DNA from: Vibrio alfacsensis
Lineage (GTDB): Bacteria > Pseudomonadota > Gammaproteobacteria > Enterobacterales > Vibrionaceae
Direction of reading: 5' to 3'
NCBI RefSeq assembly: GCF_003544875.1
Contig: NZ_CP032093.1
Span: forward strand, 992,001 to 1,056,000
Length of the DNA: 64,000 bases
The number at the start of each line of letters is the position of its first letter. Position 1 is the stretch's first letter. The position numbers were made by a program, and so were the translations under genes. Shown here piece after piece: positions 37,651-46,477 of this stretch. The notes beneath the pieces were generated by a model. It did not search any database. It was not told the DNA's origin and saw only the letters and a list, made by a program, of their open reading frames with translations.

Positions 37651-39927
37651 TTATAGAGACTCAGTGAATGTACGTGCGATTACGTCAGCTTGTTGCTCTG
37701 CAGTTAGAGAGTTAAAGCGTACAGCGTAACCAGAAACGCGGATTGTTAGCTGAGGGTATTTCTCAGGGTGCTTAACTGCGTCTTCTAGAGTAGAGCGGTT
37801 AAGAACGTTCACGTTTAGGTGTTGACCACCTTCGATGCCAGCTTCGTGGTGGAAGTAGCCATCCATTAGGCCTGCAAGGTTAGCACGTTGGCTATCTTCT
37901 TCTTTACCTAGCGCGTTTGGTACGATAGAGAAAGTGTAAGAGATACCATCTTGAGCGTCAGCAAACGGTAGTTTACCTACAGAAGTTAGTGATGCTACAG
38001 CACCTTTCTCGTCACGACCGTGCATTGGGTTTGCACCAGGAGCGAAAGGAGCGCCAGCACGACGACCGTCTGGAGTGTTACCAGTTTTCTTACCGTACAC
38101 AACGTTTGAAGTGATAGTAAGGATAGACTGAGTTGGGATTGCATCACGGTACATCTTAAGTTTACGGATTTTGCCCATAAACGTAGAAACAAGTTCACAT
38201 GCGATGTCATCAACGCGTGCATCGTTGTTACCGAATTTAGGGTAGTCGCCTTCGATTTCGAAGTCGATTGCAATGCCATCTTCGTCACGAACTGGTTTAA
38301 CAGTTGCGTATTTGATTGCAGATAGTGAGTCAGCTGCAACAGATAGACCTGCGATACCACATGCCATTGTACGACGAACGTCACGGTCATGAAGAGCCAT
38401 TAGAGACGCTTCGTAGCTGTATTTGTCGTGCATGTAGTGGATGCTGTTTAGTGCAGTCACGTATTGCTTAGCCAGCCAATCCATGAAGTGATCTAGACGA
38501 TCCATTACTTTAGCGTAATCAAGAACTTCATCAGTCATTGGCGCTTCTTTAGGACCAACTTGCATTTTTAGCTTCTCATCAACGCCGCCGTTGATTGCGT
38601 AAAGCATAGTTTTAGCAAGGTTAGCACGAGCACCGAAGAACTGCATTTGCTTACCAACAACCATTGGAGATACACAACATGCGATTGCGTAGTCGTCAGA
38701 TTGTAGGTCAGGACGCATTAGATCGTCGTTTTCGTACTGGATAGAAGAAGTATCGATAGATACTTTAGCACAGAAACGTTTGAAGCCGTCAGGTAGCTGC
38801 TCAGACCAAAGTACAGTGATGTTTGGCTCTGGAGAAGGACCCATTGTGTATAGAGAGTTTAGGAAACGGAAGTTAGTACGTGTAACTAGTGTACGACCGT
38901 CGATACCCATACCACCCATTGACTCAGTAGCCCAGATTGGGTCACCAGAGAACAACTCATCGTATTCAGGAGTACGTAGGAAACGAACCATACGTAGCTT
39001 CATTACGAAGTGGTCGATCATTTCTTGAGCTTGAACTTCAGTGATTTTGCCAGCAGCGATATCACGCTCGATGAAGATGTCTAGGAAAGTCGAAGTACGA
39101 CCTAGAGACATTGCAGCACCGTTTTGTGATTTAACAGCAGCTAGGTAGCCGAAGTAAGTCCATTGGATAGCTTCTTGAGCAGTTGTTGCAGGCTCAGAGA
39201 TATCGTAACCGTACTTAGCAGCCATTTGCTTGATTTGACCTAGAGCGCGGTGTTGCTCTGCAATTTCTTCACGAAGTTGCATCGTTGCAGTTAGGTCTTC
39301 GCCGTTCTCAAAACGCTCTTGAAGAGATTTGAATTGAGCTAGCTTGTCCTTCATTAGGAAGTCGATACCGTATAGTGCAACACGACGGTAGTCACCGATG
39401 ATACGACCACGGCCGTAAGCATCTGGAAGACCAGTCAGAACACCAGACTTACGACAAGCTAGGATATCTGGAGTGTAGATATCGAATACGCCAGCGTTGT
39501 GCGTTTTACGGTACTCTGAGTAGATTTTTGAAATCATAGGGTCAAGAGTTTCACCGTATGCTTTACAAGAACCTTCAACCATACGTACACCACCGTTAGG
39601 GATGATTGCACGTTTAAGTGGTTTCTCAGTTTGTAGACCAACGATAGTCTCTAGATCTTTTTCGATGTAGCCTGCATCGTGAGCAGTGATGGTAGAAATA
39701 ACGTCAGTATCGAAATCAAGAGGTGCTTTTGTAGCGTTCTCAATTTTGATGCCTTCCATTACTTTAGCCCAAAGCGTGTTAGTTGCTTCAGTACCTTCAG
39801 AAACTAGGAAAGATTCGTCGCCTTCATATGGAGCGTAGTTCTTCTGAATGAAATCACGAACGTTTACTTCGTTTTGCCAGTCGCCTGCAGCAAAACCTTC
39901 CCAAGCTTTAGCAAATTGCTCTGCCAT
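37651..39927 (-). CDS. pflB: Pyruvate formate-lyase (formate C-acetyltransferase)
   Basis: 758-residue glycyl radical enzyme converting pyruvate and CoA to formate and acetyl-CoA in anaerobic growth. The active-site cysteine pair is in [13 protein letters not shown] (near residues 415-420), and the glycyl radical motif [10 protein letters not shown] is near the C-terminus. Length is close to E. coli PflB (760). AGGTAGG precedes the ATG. No focA formate channel precedes it, in contrast to E. coli. The upstream region holds palindromes and an FNR-like site. Confidence 0.98.
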   Translation of the reverse strand: MAEQFAKAWEGFAAGDWQNEVNVRDFIQKNYAPYEGDESFLVSEGTEATNTLWAKVMEGIKIENATKAPLDFDTDVISTITAHDAGYIEKDLETIVGLQTEKPLKRAIIPNGGVRMVEGSCKAYGETLDPMISKIYSEYRKTHNAGVFDIYTPDILACRKSGVLTGLPDAYGRGRIIGDYRRVALYGIDFLMKDKLAQFKSLQERFENGEDLTATMQLREEIAEQHRALGQIKQMAAKYGYDISEPATTAQEAIQWTYFGYLAAVKSQNGAAMSLGRTSTFLDIFIERDIAAGKITEVQAQEMIDHFVMKLRMVRFLRTPEYDELFSGDPIWATESMGGMGIDGRTLVTRTNFRFLNSLYTMGPSPEPNITVLWSEQLPDGFKRFCAKVSIDTSSIQYENDDLMRPDLQSDDYAIACCVSPMVVGKQMQFFGARANLAKTMLYAINGGVDEKLKMQVGPKEAPMTDEVLDYAKVMDRLDHFMDWLAKQYVTALNSIHYMHDKYSYEASLMALHDRDVRRTMACGIAGLSVAADSLSAIKYATVKPVRDEDGIAIDFEIEGDYPKFGNNDARVDDIACELVSTFMGKIRKLKMYRDAIPTQSILTITSNVVYGKKTGNTPDGRRAGAPFAPGANPMHGRDEKGAVASLTSVGKLPFADAQDGISYTFSIVPNALGKEEDSQRANLAGLMDGYFHHEAGIEGGQHLNVNVLNRSTLEDAVKHPEKYPQLTIRVSGYAVRFNSLTAEQQADVIARTFTESL

Positions 39928-39959
39928 GACATACCTACCTTTTTAGTAGAAAAAAATAC

Positions 39960-40012
39960 GTACTGCTTCGCCGTTGAGCCAGCTATCTCCACTTTGACAT
40001 GGAGAACAGTAC
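39960..40012 (-). promoter_or_regulatory. Predicted structured 5' leader of pflB
   Basis: GTACTG (39960-39965) pairs with CAGTAC (40007-40012), enclosing a second stem TCTCCA/TGGAGA (39986-39991 and 40000-40005). It lies 33-85 bases before the start codon and could act in mRNA stability or translation. Confidence 0.5.
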
Positions 40013-40026
40013 ACTCTTAATGAATA

Positions 40027-40081
40027 ACAATATTTATAGTCTTAAATGAAAAGTTTTGGGTTATAAAACTATAAATATTGT
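40027..40081. repeat. 14-bp perfect inverted repeat upstream of pflB
   Basis: ACAATATTTATAGT (40027-40040) and ACTATAAATATTGT (40068-40081) are exact inverse copies separated by 27 bp. The position, about 100-155 bp before pflB, suits a two-site operator with centres about four helical turns apart. Confidence 0.9.
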
Positions 40082-40145
40082 CACTGCTATTAATGTGGGT
40101 TCTATCTTACTACATCTCAAGGCTACACTAAACTTTTTGCAAACC

Positions 40146-40159
40146 TTAAACTAAATCAA
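40146..40159. promoter_or_regulatory. Weak FNR-like site upstream of pflB
   Basis: TTAAA-CTAA-ATCAA matches the right FNR half fully and three of five bases of the left half. Anaerobic FNR activation of pfl is known in E. coli. The rest of this 303-bp spacer holds the palindrome, the leader hairpin and the DUF3360 terminator. Confidence 0.35.
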
Positions 40160-40179
40160 TAAACGCTAAAAATATTTAA

Positions 40180-40208
40180 TAAAAATAGGGTAGCGACAAG
40201 CGCTACCC
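40180..40208 (-). terminator. Terminator after the DUF3360 gene
   Basis: Perfect 8-bp stem GGGTAGCG/CGCTACCC (40188-40195 and 40201-40208) with a 5-base loop, followed on the minus strand by TATTTTTATT. Confidence 0.88.
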
Positions 40209-40230
40209 ATAAAAATTTTGAGTAAGTAGC

Positions 40231-41778
40231 TTAAAGCAGAGCTGGGATACCAAACTGAGCTTCTAGCATACCTACAGCAAGCATAGCGACCAAACAGATA
40301 ACTAGCACGCCGACAGGGATAACAATCTTGTCGACAAATGATAGACGTGAAGCACGCTCTTTGTCACCAATTAGACCGTTATTATCAAGAAGCATCGTTA
40401 GAGCCCAAGCCAACACTGGGTTAACTACGGCACTACCGAAGATACAGATACCCGCTGCTTGTGAATCTTTCGAATCTCTTACCATCTGCATACCCGCTTC
40501 AAGAAGCGGTAGAGATACACCTACTAGAAGCGCAACGCGCATTACTGGTGGCCATACCGCAACGTCCATAGGGAAACCAAGAATCGCAACAATCATTACG
40601 ATTAAGCCGAGTAGGATAGAACCTGCAGGGATTGGACGTTTCGCAATTGCAGCTGGGATCATGTAAGTACCCCAAGATGAAGTGATGTTACCACCACCTA
40701 CTGCCGTACCAACCATTTGACGGATAGAACACATAGTCATTGTGTCATCAACGTCCATCAGTACTTTTTCAGTCTTTTTAGGGTAGTTCAATTCTTGGAA
40801 GATACGGTGACCAAGGAAGTCTGGTGACCACATTGCTACTGCAAGGATTGCAAATGGTAGTGATGCAATAAAGTGCTCCATGTTTGGAAGACCAAGCATC
40901 CAACCTTCTTCTGTGCTGCCCCACCAGTAAACTGGGTTTAGGTTAGGAAGACCAGTCTCTGTTACGAATTTAATATCAAAACCCGCACCTAGTACTAGCG
41001 CAATTGAAAGGCCAGTGAAAGCACACACAGGGATTGCTAGCCAACGCTTGTTTACTTTCGCAAGGTAAGCGTAAAGAACGATAGTTACTGCAAGAACGAT
41101 AAGGCCTACATAACCCATGCTACCCGCAGCTACCGTGTCAGATTGAAGACCAACCGCCCACTCCTGAATTGAGGTAATTTGGCTCATCGTACCCGTTAAA
41201 CCTAAGAAGATAAGCAAGCCACCGGCCGTACCTTCAGAGGTGAGGTTCACCAGTTTGGAACCCCCTTTTAGGAAACTAAGAATAAGACCGAATACACCGA
41301 TCAAGATTGCCAATGCAAGAGGGTGAGCACCAGCGAGAGCGATGGTACCAATAAGAGGGATCATTGGTCCGTGGTTACCTGCAAGGTTGGCTTTAGGGTT
41401 AATAAAACCAGAAGCAAGTACACAGAAAAGAAGTGCAGGGATAAGCATTTCTACACGTGCAACTTCGATAGCAAACTCTTTGCCTAAGTTAACGTGGTCC
41501 CATGCTGCAGTAAGACCTTCAGCCCAAGACATCATTACTGCAGAGTACATTGCGATAATACCGATGGTACCAGCAAGTGCAGGAACAAGGTCTTCAAGCT
41601 CAAAACGGAAATCACGACCTGGCAAGTTCAATGCGTAGCGACGTGGCTTCATGATTTGCAGTTCGTGGTCTAGGTAGTCTGAACGGCTTGCGAACTCAGA
41701 TGACGGTCGATGAAGCTCGCTGTAGCTTTTATTCTCGATATCCGAATCAGAGTGCGCTTTATTTACTGCGTCTGACAT
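40231..41778 (-). CDS. DUF3360 family multi-pass permease
   Basis: 515-residue inner-membrane protein with a hydrophilic N-terminal ~65 residues, then about 12 membrane helices. The repeated glycine-rich helices (GNHGPMIPLIGTIALAGAHPLALAIL, GTAVGGGNITSSWGTYMIPAA) recall transporters of the nucleobase-ascorbate/SulP fold, but this is only a resemblance. The family is common in Vibrio and uncharacterised. Its neighbours do not reveal the substrate. A candidate FNR-like site upstream suggests oxygen control. Confidence 0.75.
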   Translation of the reverse strand: MSDAVNKAHSDSDIENKSYSELHRPSSEFASRSDYLDHELQIMKPRRYALNLPGRDFRFELEDLVPALAGTIGIIAMYSAVMMSWAEGLTAAWDHVNLGKEFAIEVARVEMLIPALLFCVLASGFINPKANLAGNHGPMIPLIGTIALAGAHPLALAILIGVFGLILSFLKGGSKLVNLTSEGTAGGLLIFLGLTGTMSQITSIQEWAVGLQSDTVAAGSMGYVGLIVLAVTIVLYAYLAKVNKRWLAIPVCAFTGLSIALVLGAGFDIKFVTETGLPNLNPVYWWGSTEEGWMLGLPNMEHFIASLPFAILAVAMWSPDFLGHRIFQELNYPKKTEKVLMDVDDTMTMCSIRQMVGTAVGGGNITSSWGTYMIPAAIAKRPIPAGSILLGLIVMIVAILGFPMDVAVWPPVMRVALLVGVSLPLLEAGMQMVRDSKDSQAAGICIFGSAVVNPVLAWALTMLLDNNGLIGDKERASRLSFVDKIVIPVGVLVICLVAMLAVGMLEAQFGIPALL

Positions 41779-41983
41779 AGATTCCTCATATATTTAAAAG
41801 TTATAAATTCTGAATTGAATTGTGTTTTTCCGCTTCCTGCGGCACTTCCTATGCTAGCTATTATTAGATTTTGTTGCACGAACATATCGTGCCTAAGCAT
41901 AGCTAAAAACTTTGTCTTCTGTTGAGGCACAAAAAATTCCTCATCATAGGGCCGGAGTCTAACAAGATAGCCCTTTGGGGTGA

Positions 41984-41997
41984 TTGATTTAGATCAC
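41984..41997. promoter_or_regulatory. FNR-like site between DUF3360 and the lipoprotein gene
   Basis: TTGAT-TTAG-ATCAC matches nine of ten FNR consensus bases. It lies about 205 bp upstream of the DUF3360 start and 243 bp upstream of the lipoprotein start. CRP also binds related sequences. Confidence 0.5.
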
Positions 41998-42034
41998 TTT
42001 AAGAATGGATGTGAAAGAAAACTACAGAAAGTGT

Positions 42035-42081
42035 CCAACTTGCGAACAAGTTGGTGATTTAGTGTGTAATTCGATTACACA
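42035..42081. repeat. Two adjacent perfect palindromes in the divergent spacer
   Basis: CCAACTTG-CGAA-CAAGTTGG (42035-42054) is followed 8 bp on by TGTGTAAT-TCG-ATTACACA (42063-42081). Neither is followed by a T run, so operator sites are more likely than terminators. The remainder of the 461-bp spacer (41779-42239) is AT-rich without a gene. Confidence 0.85.
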
Positions 42082-42239
42082 AGTTGCATAAAATTAGGCG
42101 CTATTTGGCTTAAATAACATTATAAACCGTCGAATGGTTTGTTTGAATTTTATGGGTAAAAAACTGGCTTCATTCTTGCTTAATGCCTACTAGAGACGAA
42201 TTTTTGGCTAATCATTGCCGCTCAGTTTAGGAACAAGAC

Positions 42240-43619
42240 ATGAAACAGCTTACAGTACTGCCGCTAGTGGCAATTATTTCAGGACTAATGGTCGGTTGTG
42301 GCGGCGGTGGCGGTGGTTCTAGTTCTCCCGCACCGAAATCTTACAAAATTCAGTTTGTTCATATGCTTGTTAATCAGGATCCTGCAAATATCAGTTCTAC
42401 CTGCTCATCACCGACGTATTTCAAAGAATACCCAACGGGCAATGTTGATTATGCGCAAGTTGCAACGAACATTCATGCTATTGATAGTTACAATGCAGAT
42501 GGATCTTTCAATCAGTCACTTATCTCAAAAATTTCACCGAATGGTGTTTTGACGTTCACAGAGAATGATGTAGAGGATGGTGGTTACATTACATTGATAG
42601 ACAATGTCGGTACTTCGTCATCACCAATTTTCCATACAATCTCGATTCAAAAACAGTTTTTAGGAAACTACTTGGTAAATGTGGAGTCACCACAAGGTAA
42701 CCAATCGTCATGTTATCAAGATGGTAAGTTGACTATTGATAAAACCCAAAGAGTAATGAACCTCTCTTCTGATGGTGGATTAGGCACTATTACAGAAAGT
42801 GGTTTTGAGACTTACCGTGATGGTGAAGTCCTCACTCCAAGCAGTCAGACGATCAAAAAACCAATACACTTAGTATCATCAAATGAATATGTTCTCGGTA
42901 AAGCATATAACAACGAGAAAATTAAAGGGTATGTATTGGCGCGTGGTTCAGAGTTATCAATTGATGGCGATCAATCTCCTAATTCACAGGTTTTGAAAGT
43001 ATTAACTGATGAGGTTTCATTGAACTGGCCAACATCGCCGTCTTATACATTTAATAGTGTAGATGTTAAAGCTCTAGCGAGAAATGAACGCTATAAATGG
43101 CAGTCAGTAACTAATGCCAATCGATCAATACTTGTCAGTGACGAATTGTCTTACTCTTTATATATGACAGGAGCGATGAACACATGGAGTATTTATAGTG
43201 TTCAACCTCAAGTGGCAAGTAGTATGGATGTCGAATTAACAGAAACGACAGTATCAAGTGGCATCTACCCAGAGTTAGTGTGTTCAGGAGGTCGTTGTGT
43301 GGTAGACAATAACGGTGTTGTTGCAACTGATTTAAATCGTCTTCAGCGAGCTTATTTTGAAGTGTCTGCTAACTCTAAACATACGATTTACGCTGAACCG
43401 AATAATCACGACGAGTTAATCATCCCTGACTATAAAATTGGCAACTCATATAAACCAAGCGGAAGTGAGCCTATTGAAGTTTCTTACATCAATTATGGTG
43501 ATAGTTATACTTCAGATTTCTTTGAATTAATAATGAACAAATACAATGATCCTGAAAGCTCAGCAACGTATGTAGATAAGGTGTCGGTTTTAAAAACGCC
43601 TCAAAAGTTAGAGAGTTAG
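42240..43619 (+). CDS. Glycine-rich-tethered lipoprotein of unknown function
   Basis: 459-residue predicted lipoprotein. The signal peptide ends in lipobox LMVGC (cysteine at residue 20), followed at once by six glycines and then SSSPAP, a flexible tether often found on surface-exposed lipoproteins. The rest is serine/asparagine/threonine-rich and probably beta-structured, with a cysteine pair in CSGGRC near residue 356 and a C-S-S-P-T segment near residue 55. I recognise no domain. The gene is AT-richer than its neighbours and stands alone with its own terminator, so later acquisition or fast evolution is possible. Confidence 0.75.
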   Translation: MKQLTVLPLVAIISGLMVGCGGGGGGSSSPAPKSYKIQFVHMLVNQDPANISSTCSSPTYFKEYPTGNVDYAQVATNIHAIDSYNADGSFNQSLISKISPNGVLTFTENDVEDGGYITLIDNVGTSSSPIFHTISIQKQFLGNYLVNVESPQGNQSSCYQDGKLTIDKTQRVMNLSSDGGLGTITESGFETYRDGEVLTPSSQTIKKPIHLVSSNEYVLGKAYNNEKIKGYVLARGSELSIDGDQSPNSQVLKVLTDEVSLNWPTSPSYTFNSVDVKALARNERYKWQSVTNANRSILVSDELSYSLYMTGAMNTWSIYSVQPQVASSMDVELTETTVSSGIYPELVCSGGRCVVDNNGVVATDLNRLQRAYFEVSANSKHTIYAEPNNHDELIIPDYKIGNSYKPSGSEPIEVSYINYGDSYTSDFFELIMNKYNDPESSATYVDKVSVLKTPQKLES

Positions 43620-43690
43620 AATCGGAAGAAGCGTCATTTAATTTTGAAATTATTCAAAAATAGAAAGTAAATAGTTCTGACTTTATGAAG

Positions 43691-43719
43691 CCCTCAAGTA
43701 TGAATGCTTGAGGGTTTTA
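43691..43719 (+). terminator. Intrinsic terminator after the lipoprotein gene
   Basis: Perfect 8-bp stem CCCTCAAG/CTTGAGGG with an 8-base loop, followed by TTTTAT. Confidence 0.88.
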
Positions 43720-43820
43720 TATTTGCTAAAAATACGACTATAAAAACGTCGATGACTTAACGTTTTGTAGAGTTAACACAATGTTTGTTAACGAGCTTAG
43801 TAAATGCCTAATATTTTATT

Positions 43821-43860
43821 TATGAAGCATAATTCGCTACTAAGCGCATAATAATTCGAT
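43821..43860 (+). promoter_or_regulatory. Candidate pair of ArgR (ARG) boxes before the art operon
   Basis: TATGAAGCATAATTCGCT (43821-43838) and AGCGCATAATAATTCGAT (43843-43860) each resemble the ARG box (TGAAT-N4-ATTCA core) and are spaced 22 bp, near the usual 21. They lie 130-165 bp before artP. ArgR control would fit an arginine transporter. The rest of 43720-43987 is AT-rich promoter DNA. Confidence 0.45.
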
Positions 43861-43987
43861 GTGTGTGTTTATCTATGTAAAATATTTAGGTTAATAATTT
43901 GTTGCAACTTTAGTTTAGTGGTGATAATTTGTTCCAATCAAAAGGGCGGAGCCCCTTAATGCAGTGATAACACAGGGAGTAAAGCGC

Positions 43988-44758
43988 ATGAATGATGTAC
44001 CCGCGCTAGATATAAAAGACCTGCACAAAACATTTGGACAGAATGAAGTTCTCAAAGGGATCTCACTGTCGGCCCACAAAGGAGACGTTATCTCCATCAT
44101 TGGCTCTTCCGGTTCCGGTAAGAGTACCTTTCTAAGATGCATCAACCTTCTAGAAACGCCTACCGCAGGTGAAATTTGGGTAAACGGCGAGCTTATCCAA
44201 ATGAAGAACAACCGCGCAGGGGAATCCGTACCCGCTAATGAGAAACAAGTACAGCGTATTCGTTCTCGTTTAGCCATGGTATTCCAAGGCTTTAACCTTT
44301 GGTCTCACTTAACCGTTTTAGAAAACGTCATTGAAGCACCAGTTCATGTGCTCGGTGTGCCAAAAGCACAAGCTATTGAGAATGCCGAAGTGCTGTTAAA
44401 GAAAGTGGGGCTATACGAGCGTAAAGATTATTACCCAGGTCACTTGTCCGGAGGCCAGCAACAGCGCGCGGCCATTGCCAGAGCTTTAGCTGTGGATCCC
44501 GAAGTCATGCTGTTTGATGAGCCAACCTCAGCCCTTGACCCAGAACTAGTTGGGGAGGTACTTGGGGTAATGAGAGACTTGGCAGATGAGGGGCGAACCA
44601 TGCTTGTGGTGACTCATGAAATGGCCTTTGCACGTGATGTTTCTAACCATGTGATGTTTTTGCACCAAGGTTTAGTTGAAGAACAGGGAGATCCAGCTAA
44701 GCTTTTTACTAGTCCAGATTCAGAACGATTACAACAGTTTATCTCTTCTATCTATTAA
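43988..44758 (+). CDS. artP: Polar amino acid (arginine-type) ABC transporter, ATP-binding protein
   Basis: 256-residue ATPase of the HisP/ArtP/AotP group. It has Walker [20 protein letters not shown] near residue 40, signature LSGGQQQRAAIARALA and Walker B VMLFDEPTSALDPELVG, plus the group-specific VFQGFNLWSHLTVLENV loop. The ATG at 43988 follows GGGAG; the frame extends upstream without a ribosome site. It is the first gene of ATPase-binding protein-permease-permease. The substrate is probably arginine, ornithine or lysine; the exact member cannot be decided from sequence. Confidence 0.9.
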   Translation: MNDVPALDIKDLHKTFGQNEVLKGISLSAHKGDVISIIGSSGSGKSTFLRCINLLETPTAGEIWVNGELIQMKNNRAGESVPANEKQVQRIRSRLAMVFQGFNLWSHLTVLENVIEAPVHVLGVPKAQAIENAEVLLKKVGLYERKDYYPGHLSGGQQQRAAIARALAVDPEVMLFDEPTSALDPELVGEVLGVMRDLADEGRTMLVVTHEMAFARDVSNHVMFLHQGLVEEQGDPAKLFTSPDSERLQQFISSIY

Positions 44759-44767
44759 GATTAATGG

Positions 44768-44793
44768 CTATCAATGTTTTCTATCAATGTTTT
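44768..44793 (+). repeat. 13-bp exact tandem duplication
   Basis: CTATCAATGTTTT occurs at 44768-44780 and 44781-44793, in the spacer between artP and the binding-protein gene. It is followed by AGGAGG and a 14-codon frame (44804-44848). Confidence 0.95.
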
Positions 44794-44872
44794 ATAGGAG
44801 GCAATGTCGTGCCTGTCCTTAAATCAACATAAAAACACAATGAAATAAAAGACCAATCACAGGAGTATGGAA

Positions 44873-45643
44873 ATGAAAAAGTGGTTATTGGCTGCAACGC
44901 TTGCTGCAACAGCAGTGTCTGGTGTCGCTCAAGCGAAAGAATGGAAGACGGTTCGCTTTGGTATTGAGGGCGCTTACCCTCCATTTAGCTGGACAGAAAC
45001 AGATGGTTCGCTAAAAGGTTTTGATGTTGACATGGCGAATGCACTTTGTGAAGAGATGCAAGTGAAGTGTAAAATCGTTGCACAAGACTGGGATGGTATC
45101 ATTCCATCGCTGTTAGCGCGTAAGTACGATGCAATCATTGCAGCAATGTCGATCACGGAAGAGCGTAAAAAGAAAGTTGATTTCACAGGAAAATACGCGC
45201 TTATTCCAAATAAGTTCATTGCAAAGAAAGGCGCGAACTTAAACTTTGACAATCTTGATGGACAAAAAATTGCGGTTCAGCGCGCAACTACGCACGACAA
45301 ATATCTGACCGATAACTATGGCGACAAAGTAGAGATTGTTCGTTACGGCTCTTTCGATGAAGCCTACCTCGATCTTGCTAATGGCCGTGTGGTTGCCGTT
45401 CTTGGTGATGCCTCTGCTCTAGAAGAGGGGGTATTAAATAAAGCGGGTGGTGAAGACTACGAATTCGTAGGTCCATCATTAACGGATCCAAAATGGTTTG
45501 GCGATGGCTTCGGTATTGCGGTTCGTAAACAAGATAAAGACCTGACGAAAAAGCTTGATGAGGCGATCGTATCATTGCGTGAAAAAGGCATTTACCAAGA
45601 TATTGCGGGTAAATACTTTAACTACGATGTTTACGGTGAGTAA
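44873..45643 (+). CDS. Amino acid ABC transporter periplasmic binding protein (arginine-type)
   Basis: 256-residue periplasmic protein with signal peptide MKKWLLAATLAATAVSGVAQA cleaved near residue 21. The solute-binding fold of the ArtJ/HisJ/AotJ group is clear: RFGIEGAYPPFSWTETDGSLKGFDVDMA, IIAAMSITEERKKKVDFT, and the GDGFGIAVRKQD hinge region. The start at 44873 was chosen over the ATG six bases earlier because AGGAG sits at proper spacing only for it. A hairpin follows the gene and may stabilise its mRNA. Confidence 0.93.
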   Translation: MKKWLLAATLAATAVSGVAQAKEWKTVRFGIEGAYPPFSWTETDGSLKGFDVDMANALCEEMQVKCKIVAQDWDGIIPSLLARKYDAIIAAMSITEERKKKVDFTGKYALIPNKFIAKKGANLNFDNLDGQKIAVQRATTHDKYLTDNYGDKVEIVRYGSFDEAYLDLANGRVVAVLGDASALEEGVLNKAGGEDYEFVGPSLTDPKWFGDGFGIAVRKQDKDLTKKLDEAIVSLREKGIYQDIAGKYFNYDVYGE

Positions 45644-45668
45644 TTCGTAATATGCGTTAGAAAAGAAA

Positions 45669-45703
45669 GGCCGTTGGCTTGTTCCTAGAAGTCGCCAACG
45701 GTC
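45669..45703 (+). promoter_or_regulatory. Intercistronic stem-loop after the binding-protein gene
   Basis: CCGTTGGC (45671-45678) pairs with GCCAACGG (45694-45701), extended by one G-U and one G-C pair, with a 15-base loop. No T run follows. In other binding-protein operons such hairpins protect the upstream message so that the binding protein is made in excess. Confidence 0.65.
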
Positions 45704-45736
45704 GATTTGTTGAGTTTAGGGATTAGGAACTCACCT

Positions 45737-46477
45737 ATGCTGGATCTACAAGGATATGAAGCCTCAATTTTAAAAGGGGCGTTAGTGACCATTGAGGTCG
45801 CTGTACTTTCACTGTTGTTAGCCGTTGTGCTCGGAATGCTTGGTGCGTTAGCGAAACTTGCACCGTACAAATGGGCTCGGGCGATTGCAACACTCTATAC
45901 CACCATTATTCGCGGCATCCCTGACTTAGTGTTGATGATGCTGATTTTCTTTGGTGGACAAATTCTATTGAACAACAGCCTCTATTCCATCAATGAAACG
46001 TTAAACGAATGGTTTACCGCCAGTAACCCTGATCATGAATGGACGTCTTATCTACCGGATTACATTGATGTCAGCCCTTTTATTGCGGGTGTATTAACCA
46101 TTGGTTTTATCTTTGGTGCTTACATGGCAGAAACGTTTCGCGGTGCGATCATGGCGGTTGACAAAGGCGAACTGGAAGCGGCAAAGGCTTACGGTATGAG
46201 CTCTGTGATGTCGTTTCGACGAATCCTGCTACCACAGATGATACGTCATGCCTTACCTGGTTTCGGTAACAACTGGTTAGTGCTACTGAAAACGACAGCA
46301 CTCGTCTCGATCATTGGCCTCGACGACATGGTTCGTATGAGTTCATTGGCGGCAGGAACAACAAAAATGCCGTTTACCTTTTACCTAGCTGTCGCGATCA
46401 TTTTCCTATTTTTTACCAGTGTTTCCACAGGCTTACTTAAGCTGGTGGAGCGCAAGTTCAGTATTCATGCGAGGTAA
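45737..46477 (+). CDS. artQ: Amino acid ABC transporter permease, HisQ/ArtQ/AotQ type
   Basis: 246-residue inner-membrane subunit with about five helices. The EAA loop that contacts the ATPase reads EAAKAYGMSSVMSFRRILLPQMIRHALPGFGNNW. The ATG at 45737 was chosen behind AGGAACT; ten upstream codons run through the hairpin region. It ends directly against the next permease gene, whose start follows the TAA without a gap. Confidence 0.92.
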   Translation: MLDLQGYEASILKGALVTIEVAVLSLLLAVVLGMLGALAKLAPYKWARAIATLYTTIIRGIPDLVLMMLIFFGGQILLNNSLYSINETLNEWFTASNPDHEWTSYLPDYIDVSPFIAGVLTIGFIFGAYMAETFRGAIMAVDKGELEAAKAYGMSSVMSFRRILLPQMIRHALPGFGNNWLVLLKTTALVSIIGLDDMVRMSSLAAGTTKMPFTFYLAVAIIFLFFTSVSTGLLKLVERKFSIHAR

